Assembly (NCBI GenBank): GCA_964036665.1
Contig: OZ038527.1
Span: 6,324,001 to 6,388,000, forward strand
Direction: 5' to 3'
DNA length: 64,000 bases
From: Gordius sp. MW1
Taxonomy: Eukaryota; Nematomorpha; Gordioida; Gordea; Gordiidae
Position 1 is the stretch's first letter; every line of letters starts with the position of its first letter. The notes below the pieces were generated by a model. The model did no database searches and had not been told where the DNA came from. It saw nothing but the letters and a program-made list of their open reading frames with translations. The translations under genes and the position numbers were made by a program. Shown here piece by piece: positions 1 through 11,600 of this stretch.

Positions 1-77
1 AATACCATTAAAAATTCAAATAATTTTTGTTTCATCCCCCCCCCCTTCAATTACATTGCACATTAGAAGAAAATTAG

Positions 78-389
78 CATGGGCGTACTCAGGGGGGGGG
101 CTGCCCCCCTAATTTAAAAACAAAAAAAATTTCAATACAAAAACCCTAACAAATTAAAAAAATTATGTTTTGCCCCCCCCCCTAATTAGCCGGAGGGGGG
201 CAGCCGGACCCCCCCCCCCCCCCCCCTAATTTGTCGGGGGGGGGGGCAGGGGGTCTGGCTGCCCACACTGCCTAATTTAGGGCAGTTGCTTTTTTTTGCT
301 CTCAGAAAAATTTTTGGATTTTTTTTTGGTCGCAGGAAAATTTTAATCTGCCCCCCCCCCCCCTAATTCAAAACCTGCGTACGCCCATG
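78..389. mobile_element. hAT-type MITE, CATGGGCGTAC subtype
   Basis: Short non-coding element of 312 bp. It begins CATGGGCGTACTCAGG and ends with the inverted form (CCTGCGTACGCCCATG). A perfect 8-bp direct repeat AAAATTAG flanks it at 70-77 and 390-397, as expected of hAT transposition. Long G and C runs lie just inside the ends and in the interior. There is no coding capacity, so it must have been mobilised in trans. A second copy of this subtype lies at 4884-5105. Confidence 0.85.
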
Positions 390-397
390 AAAATTAG

Positions 398-1072
398 TAA
401 AGTGCTTTAATTTCCTTAAGATATTGAAGATTTATGGACCCAAATACTTTATACTTCTATTGATAACTAAATTGATTTGAAACAAAAGTCCACATGCAAG
501 AGCCTTTTTACTTAGTTGGGTCTAAATTACATGCTAAAAGTCGTCAAAACTTTAAAATTCTAGGCATTCAGAATTAGTTTAGTAAAAAACATATTGTAAC
601 ATTTAATTGGATGACAAATTCAAGCGATCATAAATGTTACCATTATAATTTAATAGATCAAAAACGGGATCTAAACGAATTCAAAGGTGTTTTTAATTCG
701 CTCAAGTAGTCGGTTTTGTTTTATTAATAACTTAATTAACTGACACTAGGGAAAATATTAGGGTCGCGCGCCCGCGTTCTGTGTTATTATGACAAATGTT
801 TCATAAAACTTATCCAATGCCAATTCGTTACCATAATAACTTAAAAAGTTCCGATATTTTTTAATATTTTGACCTGACTACGCTGTATTCTTATAAACTG
901 GGACTGGGATGCTGTAATATAGAGATAAACACAAGGAATAAAGCAGAGTCATACAGATGTTTGAAAGTAACACCCACCACCAGAGAAAAATTCAAGGGCT
1001 TCCTTCTAATAAATTGGATCTCTTTTCTTTTCAGTGTTGAATCATGGCATCCACCAACAATACATATTCACA
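398..1072. other. non-coding stretch, no feature recognised
   Basis: AT-rich single-copy-looking sequence between two MITEs. I see no open frame of useful length, no RNA gene and no repeat. Confidence 0.5.
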
Positions 1073-1080
1073 CCGTTGTT

Positions 1081-1242
1081 CATGGGCGTAGCCAGGTTTT
1101 GGATTAGGGGGGGGGGGCGAAACGTTCAAAAGTTCAATAAGGGGGGGGGGGCAAAACATAAATTTTTTTTAATTTTTAAGGCTTTTTGCATTGAAAATTT
1201 CGCCATTTAGGGGGGGGGGGCGGCCCCCTGGCTACGCCCATG
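1081..1242. mobile_element. hAT-type MITE, CATGGGCGTAGCC subtype
   Basis: Element of 162 bp with termini CATGGGCGTAGCCAGG and CCTGGCTACGCCCATG. The perfect 8-bp TSD CCGTTGTT is at 1073-1080 and 1243-1250. The interior has two runs of about 11 G residues and an A/T-rich centre. This is the commonest small element in the window. Confidence 0.87.
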
Positions 1243-1250
1243 CCGTTGTT

Positions 1251-2653
1251 TGTTTTGTAGTAGCAGTATAAGATGCACTTCTTATTATTAAATTTACCGT
1301 TATAAAATTAATAATATCATCGCTCTCCCTTTTGATTAATCACGAAATTTGTGTCAAAACTATTTTGCACATGCGAAGTTTATTATTATGTACGAGTTTT
1401 GAAAAAAAATTGAGATAATGAGCGAATGAAGTTTTTTGTCCGAGTGACAAGACCGTCCTCCTTAAAATTTGTAAACTGTTTGCCATTATGTTCAAGGGGT
1501 TTGCCAAGATGAGGGGCAGCTGTTCCCGCCTCAAGCTCACCCCCACAATTAAAGAAATTGTTATGTAAATAAAGACAAATTGCAAAAAAAAATTTAGCCC
1601 CACCCCCGCCCGAATCCAGATCCTTGCTACGCGCCTTTGATCACATCTAGATGTTTTTATCATTTATGTTGTTTACTACACTACGTTTTTAGTAACAATA
1701 TGGCCATACGCTTTATTATTAATCTATTGCTGTCGTAAGATATTAATACCACTTCAAAATCAAATTTGCACCATGAAAGAAACTCCTTGTCTTAGCAATT
1801 GAACTCGTTAAAATTTAACTGAGAAGGAGGAGGGGTAAAATTGTCATGTCCCCGCGACATTAAAGTTATATGTAATCAATCTCGAAGCGTCATTTTCCCT
1901 CGCTCTCTCTATCTCTGGTAATTTCTTGAAACCCCGCACCACGCTAAAACGCCAAATTTTTGGCACGGAGCAATAATGGAATTTCCTCTGATTTGTTAGA
2001 TTTCTGTACATCGTGCCAATATACCCCAAAGTGGAACGCGAAAAATGAACGATAAAAAAAGTGTGGATATCAAGTTATAGTCAAATGACAACAAGAGATG
2101 ACCGAAGCGTGACTATTAAGCAGTCAACTATATATTGTTAACGACAACTAACCACTAACCACGCGAGCTCTCTAATTATACTAGCTGTCGGAAGCTTTTA
2201 ATAAGGCCTGCTGGCAGCAGTTAAAAATGTTTATTGATCAATTTTGCCCACACATTTGCTCCCTTCCTCTTCAGCACCCTCTTCTCCCTCATTCAATTAA
2301 TCCCATTTTTCACTCTCAGTCGTTCTTTATTATTATGACGCGATTTGTGAATGGAAGAGGGGGGAGGAGCTATCTTCAAAATTGTAATTTTAACTTTCTC
2401 CATCACTGAGTTGTCATATTTTTTTGTTTGTGGACGCTGTTCGTCTCAAACGATCGTAATTAATGTTATAGTCGCCATAGGAAAAAAGAATTCGCCTAAA
2501 GAATAGGCATCGATTAACCATCTGATTGACCCGGTTATCCCATAATATTCCACAATTTTCCCAAATTATTCGCTCCTCATACATAAACCAACCATCATTA
2601 TTGGGGGAAAGCATTGCAGGAGCGACGAGATAAAAAGTTATCTTTCCAAAGGA
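1251..2653 (+). promoter_or_regulatory. upstream region and presumed 5' UTR/promoter of the PKA gene
   Basis: About 1.4 kb before the first PKA start codon. From about 1650 the sequence is free of recognisable repeats and slightly less AT-biased than the flanking introns. A C-rich remnant ending CTTGCTACGCGCC at about 1575-1637 looks like a worn MITE end. No TATA box or transcription start can be asserted. The promoter role is inferred from position only. Confidence 0.3.
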
Positions 2654-5600
2654 ATGTTTAATTTCTTAGTAGACTACCTCAAGCACATACCCATAAATAT
2701 AAATAACCCTGCCGGCAATTCGCCCATGCCCGCCCACTCACCTCCCGCCACGATAGCTGAGCAAAATCAAACTGGTATCAAATCTCAAGCAATACGACCG
2801 AGTCGGAAAATAACGCTTAAACAAACGGAATCGAATAAATCACCTACTCGGCCCGACTCGGTAGAGCGTTGGATTCCGAATAATGCTAACGAGCTGGCTT
2901 TCCTACAAAGTTTGCAGGCCAACAGTCATCACCTTCATCAAGGCATGACGCCTAACCCTTACTTCGTGTTGGGTAGTAGAAAAGTGCAAGAACTTAAGTT
3001 GGGTAATATTACACTGCTAGAATTTGCTTGATCAATCAACGCGATCAAATATTTATATGCTTAACTAAGCCAAAACGTGAAATCCCGTGGGATATATTAT
3101 GGGAATTTTTAGAATTTGAATTAGATTATCATCTCCCGCAGCCATTTCTTTTTACTATTCATCCGACCCCAATATATTCGTATTTTAATAATTCCCTTAA
3201 CTATAATTTCAGTTATAGAGTTTAGTCGTCTTTTCCCCAGGAACTTCATAAATAACCACTCAATGTGCCAAGTTTTATTTTGTTGTTCAGTAATTAACAT
3301 TTTTTAAAAATCAGTTTTATTTTTCCTCTAAATCTAAAAGGTTTCAAGTTGCCTTGATTGATATACGATCTAAGTCTAGGGCCATCGCGCTATAATGTGT
3401 GCACCTCTCGAAGGATTTGATTACATGATTTGTGTGGGTTTAGAAATCGATTGATCCATACAATTCCTTAAATAAATCAATTTAACGATCTAGTCAGCCG
3501 ATATTATTAGTCAGGTCTATTCAATACATTACACAATTAATCTATAAATACTTCATTTTTAATCTTAAAAGGGGGAGTGGTGGGATGTTTATTTTAGATC
3601 TCCTTACGAAAACCAATTAAATCTCTATATTTTAGTGGCTTGCATCTTTTATTAAGCTTGTTTTGAATGTATTAATTGCCATCAGTGGCGTAGCTAGGGG
3701 GGGGGGGGGCCAGGGGGCCCGGGCCCACCCAAGAGCAAAAACCGGGCCCCATGGGCCCCCCAAGGGAAAAATCTTGGGCTCCTGGGCCCCGTTAGCCATT
3801 TTTTTTATTTTATCTTATCTCAATTAAGAAAAAATATGAAGATTATAATTATCTTTGAATATAACCTTTAATTATAATATAAAGCCTAAATATTTGTTTA
3901 ATAAATGCAATTTAAACGGTTAATTGCCTTTTATTAACTTTAAATGATATTAGAAATGCGGATCACTATCAAATTCTTTATAATAAGGCGAGAGATTTAG
4001 CTTCAATTTTTGATTTAGTACCTTATAAACGTATTAAAAAATCAAAAAAGTATGACACATTTTACTCTATTGAATCTACTAATTCATTAATGGATTTCGA
4101 AATTGATTTATATTATCCTATCATCGATAGAATAATAGCAGAATTAAACCTAAGATTTTCGGAAATTATTTGTAATCTATAAAGGTCCTTAGAAGGTTTC
4201 ATGGGCATAGCCAGAATTTGAATTACAGGTAAGCAATAATGATTTAGGAGGGGGCAAATTTTTTTCATATTTCAGCCATAATTTTAATAAATGTCAACAA
4301 AATTTTGGATTTAGAGGGGGGCGGCCGCCCCTCTGCCCCCCCCCGGCTACACCTATGGTAGGTTTAAACCCTTCATCCTTTTTTTTGCGATAAATCTCTT
4401 TTATCAGATGTAATTTACCATTATGAATTAACACTGCAAGATGCCGAAACAATAATGGCAAAAAATTATGTAAATAAAATGCAATGATATTTTTTCACTT
4501 ATTAAAATTTTGCCCTCAATAGAATAACTTTAACTATCCCAATAACTTCATGCTCATGCGAAGGATCGTTCTCATTGCTAAAAGGGATTAAAAATATCTT
4601 CATCGCAATTGGACAAGATAGGTTATCTTCCTTAGCTCTATTGAGCTTAGAACATGACTTTATAAATGTTATTCCCCCGGATGATATTATAAATTCGTTT
4701 GCAACATCGAGAAGGCGTAATGAACTACTATTAAAAGACTAATTTTAATATTTAATGAAAAATCATCTGGGCTTTTAAACTTGTTTTAAACTTTTTAACA
4801 CTTTCAAAATATATTAAAATATTATTAAATTTACGAAAATTCCATCCTGGATTCAATTAAATTGTCCATCTCACATGCTTATTCATGGGCGTACGCAGGG
4901 GGGGGGGCAGGGGGCAAATTAAAAAAAATTATGTTTTGCCCCCCCCCCCCCCCCTAATTTGCCAGGGGGGGGCAGGGGGTCTGGCTGCCCAGACTGCCTA
5001 ATTTATGGCAGTTGCTTTTTTTTTGCTCTCAGGAAAATGTCGAGACCTTTTTTTTAATCTGCCCCCCCCCCCCCCCCCCTAATTCAAAACCTGCGTACGC
5101 CCATGTGCTTATTGTTTAACATATCTTGCATATTTTTATGTACCACATGCACATATAAAGTCAATGATTTTCCAAAAAAAAGTTTGGACACAATTTTTTC
5201 CCCTTTATTAGTGATATTGATATCCCATCAAAGGTTTGTAAATTAATATTAATAACAAATTCCTGAATTTTGTAGAAAATAACGCATCAAAACTTGCAAG
5301 GGATAAAAATCCCCAAAAAATTCCTTTTGGTGTACCATTGGATTCAACAAAATGTACACAAGCGCTAAGTTGTTCTGTGCATTTCACATCTCTAATTTCA
5401 TCTAAAATTATTAAGTAAAATTTTGATTCATTTAATTTTGATAGAATATTTTAAGGTTTATTTAGCCGTTAAATTTAATAGTTTATTTTAATTTTTAGGT
5501 GGTTTAAAAAAGGGGAGGGGGGGGGGGGGGTTGTGCAATTAAATCTATAATATCATCAGGGGCAACTACTCTTCTCGAACAAATTTTAATTTCATAATTA

Positions 5601-8600
5601 ATTTTTTTTATATTTTTTGTTATAATTACGCCTTTTGAGGATCTAGCCTTAAAAAAGGGTTTTAAATGTTCTCATTGTTTTCCTGATATAAATGCTGCCT
5701 AAAAATGCTGCCAATATTGCATATGTAAAATTAAAATTTGTTATATATATGGCCAGATTTTTTGGGATTGTGGCAATAAAATATTTTTATAAAAACTTTG
5801 TATAGTTTTTTTACTATTTGTATTATTTTTTAAAATGTCAACGATTTCTTGTCAATATCCCCGTTCCACTTACAATTCATTTATACAAAAACTTATTATA
5901 CCAAGTGAAATTTGCTATATTGTTTCAACTACATTACTTTGTTTTATTAATGAATAAAAAATTTTCATTTGCGTTTGACCCATGGTCTTATCCAGGTTTT
6001 GGATTAGGGGGGGGGGGGCAAAACATAATTTTTTTTAATTTTTAAAGGTTTTAGTAGAAACTTTTTTTGTCCCCCCCCCCCATGGCTTAACCAGCTCAGC
6101 CCCCCCCCCCCCCCCCCCCACCAAGGCAAAAAGGCTAGCTACGCCACTGATTGCCATGGCACACAATAACAACAAAAAAATTCACTAAATTTGATGCAAC
6201 CCATATTTAATGTTCTGAAAGACTTTTGAGTCCTGATTTGATATTTGAATGACTCTACAATTTTAGTGGGTGCGAAAAATTTAATTTTAGAAATTTAGAT
6301 GCCATTTGCCTTATTTTTATTATTGACTCGCACTATAAAATCGCGAATCGCACTTGCCTGAAACGTGATTCTTTATGTTATTATAGGCATTATTTAATTC
6401 GAATCGAATAAGAGCGTTGTCATCTACAACCTTTGTTTTTACTATCTTTCATTAATTTTCGCACGTAGCGGCGAAGAAATCGATGAGACGCCAATTAGTA
6501 ATTCCGCCTCATCCCAAGGGCAAATAAAAACAACACTTTATTCATATATTAATTATAAAACTACAGTTATCATGATGCGACCCACTTAACACTTTTATAT
6601 ATGATTTAATAAGGATTCTTGCATCTTCACTAAAAAAATTTCTATCTAAAGGGAAAAAGGGAAGGTATATCGATCTTTATCGGCATAAATTTGCGGTCGA
6701 CGATGCATATGATAAATATTATATTCATGGGCGTAGCCAAGGGGGGGGGGGGTGAAGAGGGAGGGGCGGCTGCCCCCATCTAAATCCAAAAACTTGTTAA
6801 AATTTATTAAAATTGGGCAATTTTTAAAAATAATTATTTTGCCCTCCTCTAGTTCAAATGCTGGCTTGGCCCATGATTGAATTGTTTAGTTAAGGTAAGC
6901 TATTTTAGGCATAATATAAAGGATGAGTGAAACGAAATCTGGGTAATAATTGAAATGTGAAGGGCAGCGGCGTTCCCCCCCCCCCCTTTGTTTTTTGATT
7001 GATAACTAAATTAAATGGGTTAAAATATTATAGTTTAGTTACATCAAAGACTTTAAGACACTTATAAAAACCCTAGAAACACATAATATATACATCAAAT
7101 TTTATTTTTGACAAATGCGTTATAAATTTTTTTTGTCAGATTCCCCCCCCCCCCCTCGTTAAAATTCTGGCTACGCGCCTGGTGAAGGGAATGGCCCATT
7201 CCGAATGGGCTATAAACTGAGCATTTAGTTAATGTTTATAAACCTATTTGTAAATCTTTATTTAATGCTGTTTAGTATTAGCTGACAATTTTGATTCATC
7301 GATTAGAATTTTTGACTTAATTACGGATTGATTCAGGATTGCGAAATCTTGGCTTAAAACTAAAATGGGGGTATATTTCTAATGAATTGTGGCGCGATTG
7401 AAATTAATTTCTTACCAATATTGCACGTTCGTTAGCCTTGGTGTCCATGCGAAGACATTTTCTCATTCTAGTTTCAATTTTCATTATGGTGATTCTTTAT
7501 AGAGAAGGTGAAATGTTATTAAAAATGTTGTGAACCGACCCCCTCCCAATATCCAACAAATTTTACATGGTCATTCCTATATTAATTAGTAATTGCATAG
7601 GCTCATTTAAAGTTTGAATTTAAGATTAAAATGCTGGCACTATAGTCACTCTTTGCAATAAGAACGAGGGTAGCGACTGAGGACGGCTCTTAAAATCCTA
7701 TTTGAATTTAAGGTGAGAACACGAAATTTATTTTTGAAATTAGAATACATTTAAGATTATTAAACTTCAAAATAAAAACTTTTATCGTATATATGAAAAA
7801 ACTATTGTTTAAAAAAGTTCAGGAATTACGACATTTGCATAAATAGGCGCCAAAGTAAAGTTTAGCTTTACCACTGGTATGTCATAAAGTATCGGGAATT
7901 TTGCCGCAATGCAAAATTCGATTTTTTTAGCAGGTAAAATAATTGTCCGGCACATTATGAGCGGACGCCATATAACTTTGAAATTTATCGATTTCCTACC
8001 TTATACTTTTTACTTTTGTATCGTCAGATAACCGACCGGTTAACGCTCATTTTTGAAAAAAATATTTAATTTCAAAAACAAAATTAATGAAATGTTAACC
8101 GCTGCTAAAGCCCAAATTATCACGGTTTTTTGTTTCATTTTCTATGTAGTCTCGTCTCCCTATAAATTTTTAAAGTGTTCACAATATTAGTTTTTGCATA
8201 ATGTAATTTTTGTTCAATCTAACTAATATTTTAATTAGTATTTAAACAATTTTGAATTACATAATAAGTATGGATATTTCTGTACTTTAGTGATTGTTAA
8301 AATTGTTAACTTATTTAAATTTATTAAAATGCAATTTAATTTTCCGATGCCAATTATTTTACATTTTGGAATTTTTAAAATAATAATGGTTATGTGGTTG
8401 CTAAAATAACATTTTATTTACATATGATATTATAATCCACTATTGTCTTTTTAGTCAAAGAGTTTCTAGAACGTTCGGCCAAAGACTTCAAAGAAAGATG
8501 GGAAAATCCGATTAAAGTAACATTTATTTTGCTAATATACATGACCTTCAAATTGTTTTCATTTCACATTTAAGGTGTGATTAACTATTATAATTCCATT

Positions 8601-11600
8601 TAAAGTTTATTAAATACGTTCAAATAAATTTAATCTACATTTTTATCCAGAATTTGAGCTTTTATAATTAAGTAAAACGATTTAACAGTTTATTCTTAAT
8701 ATATCATTTTTGATGGGAAAAAATAAATTTTGCTGGCAAAAGTGCAATCCTAAAACAACTATCATAAATAAAAAATTGAATAATATATTATAGCCTCCTA
8801 GATAATCATAAAAAATTAATCGATTAGATGTTAATCCTCGCATTTAAAATTAACTGAATTTTGATGTAAATAAACGAAAAGATGTTCTTGTACAATGATT
8901 ATAATACACCTATTTTTGGCACTCATATAATTTGTTGCGAAGGATCCATTAATAATTAATTTAATTAGGGGCGCTCACCACACAGCTACCAATGATTTAG
9001 GGCATCATTAGAATCTCGATATTTTAATCAAATGTCACTTCAAGCGAAGCCAAAAATTGATTTGCAAACTGGTGAGGTGTGAAGGAAGGGGGGGGGGTTA
9101 TTTTAAGAATATATTAAAGATAATATTGCTAAACATTTGTATTTAGGAATTTTTATGCGATCACCTCCCACCCTCAAATCTTGTGAAAAATGGTCCAATA
9201 AAGGTTCAGATAGAAGTTTTGATTAAAAGTTTTGATTTGTTTCGAAAATGCGTCTAATATACGTATTTTAAAACTATAAAAGGGGACACGACACATGGGT
9301 AGTTGCAGTATGGGCTCGCTTTTGGTTGTCCGTCCGTCCGTCCTGTCCAACTTGTAATTTTTCAGTAATTGTAGGTAAAAATTATACGGGTATATAATGG
9401 CTGTGGACTTATGCTTCTGTAAAAGACTTTTATTTTGCTTTCGCAAATAGACTAGCTAATGACCGCTGATTTACTTTAATTTTTTTGACCTCGCCCGAGC
9501 CCGAATTCCGTTTTTGTTTTTGTGCCCGACTGATCACCTTTATACATAAATTGTTTGGGCAACTTGTCTAGGCTGTTACTATATATCGGATAATTGCGAA
9601 ACTGGTTTTATATATTTATATACATTTAGTTTGCTACCGTTACAATGGGAGAAATCTGATATTAATAAGCTAAACGAAGGCCAATATAAATTTTTAAAAT
9701 GGATGGAAAATTTGTTTTTAATGAGAGCTTGGGTCGTGTTACCATTGACCCTTTTAAAATGTAATAAATAATTAATAACTACCGGTAGATATATTTTTTT
9801 TAATACATTAATTATAGTTGCCAAACTTTAGATAAAAAATAGTAAAAACATCACAGACTATTCTTTCTTGCCTAAAGCATGTCTAAAATTATGAAAATGC
9901 ATTTTGAACTCAATTTATAAAAAAATTATTTTATATCTTTCTTTAATTGTTTCATCACTGTGTAAGACTTTAGGAATATTTAAAAATAATTGTGTTTCAC
10001 TTAGCATGTTTGAACTATTTACACCTGCCCGGGCCCTCCTACATTAAAACATACAGCGAATTTAAAGTTATTTTACACGGCGTTTTACCATAGGGTCGGA
10101 TTATAACAGATGATTAGCAAAAGTTTAGACTTATTCTCTACATATATAATTATGAGCAGTTTGAAAAATTACTAAAAAGCAAGATTTTACATATCCGTTG
10201 ACTTTTCGGTTCTATTATCCATCCCTTTAGGTTTTGACCATGGTTAAAATGCGGCCGAAATATTGTGCCATTTTCCCCTCTGTCATTGAATTTCAAGCAA
10301 AGTTTAATTTAACATGTTTTTATTAAAACTGGCTTTAGCTTTTGTTCCCAGCATTAAAGATTTTAGGTTTAACGCAAGAACCTTTTAGATATTTCATATT
10401 TAAACAATTACCACCTTATATAGTTTTTGACTCGGTATAGTCGAACAGAGATAGTCGAACACAGTTCACCTATTTTCTTCTGTTTATTATTGTAGGTAGG
10501 ATTTTTTAAACATGATGTTAATTAAAGAATTACTTTTTTATCCGGTGTTTAAATAAAAATATATGCTGCTTACATGGGCGTAGCCAGGTTTTAAATTAGG
10601 GGGGGGGGGCAGATTAAAAAAAAGGTCTTGACATTTTGCTGAGAGCAAAAAAAAAGGTCTCGACTATCCAAATCCAAAAATTTTCCTCTAAAAAAAGGGT
10701 CTTGACTATCCAAATCCAAATTTTTCTGAGAGCAAACGCAACTACCCTAATTAGATTAGGCAGTGGGGGCAGCCAGACCCCAAATTAGGGGGGGGGGCAG
10801 CCAGACTCCAAATTAGGGGGAGGGCAGCCCCCCCCTGCCTACGCCCATGGCTGCTTATCATCTGCCTGAAACCGTAGTTAAAAATTTCTTACTTTAGACA
10901 TAAATATAATTTTATTATAGACTGAATCAATTTTGGCAAGGCTATATCAAGAAAAGATAGGCGGCGAGCTTCCTATAATTAATTTATTTACGCAACAAAA
11001 GCCATTTTAATCTTACACTTTGGCTTCAAGATAGAATTGTTATTTAGAAAGTTGCGACAATACTCTTCTCTCTATTTGCCTATTTGTCTGCTTCGAGAAC
11101 GACCTTGGATAATCTGCCATTTTGGCCACAATTAAGGCGACGTTTGTTAATTTATATGTTAATAGTTTTTACACAAGTCTTTGATATGCCTATTGCCTAG
11201 CAATCTAAAATCCGCATACCTTAGGAACGAAACTTTAATTTTAGAAAGGGATTCATAATTCAAACAAATCTATTCACTTATGTAATTTGAAACAAATTTA
11301 AAACTTTAAAAGTTATGATACATTTTGTATATATGAATTTTTTTGCAATAAAGAAAATGTTTCTTGAATATTATCATTGTCTAGCCAACAAAAGTAATAA
11401 TACATAAATTTTTTTTCAGGCCAATATCTAATTAATTATTTTGTTAACAATTTTAAATTACCATTTTAAATTTTTGAAGAATTCCGGTTGCTTAGACGAT
11501 TTCAACCGTATAAAAACCTTGGGAACCGGATCATTTGGGCGCGTCATATTAGTGCAACACAAGCAAACTAAGGAGTATTACGCTATGAAAGTTTTGGACA

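Larger units (their letters stand above)
3683..6149. mobile_element. hAT element in PKA intron 1 (copy A), with nested MITEs
   Basis: Element of 2467 bp starting CAGTGGCGTAGCTAGG and ending CTAGCTACGCCACTG. The perfect 8-bp TSD ATTGCCAT is at 3675-3682 and 6150-6157. The 5' end carries GGGCCC-rich sequence shared with copies at 34067 and 57798. It contains transposase pieces on both strands (4524-4742 on +, about 5205-5455 on -) and at least two clear MITE insertions. It cannot make a complete transposase. Confidence 0.88.

Noticed and set aside
3028-3225. 65-codon + frame just after PKA exon 1
   Set aside because: It starts beyond the GTAATA donor, in intron sequence, and has no recognisable domain.
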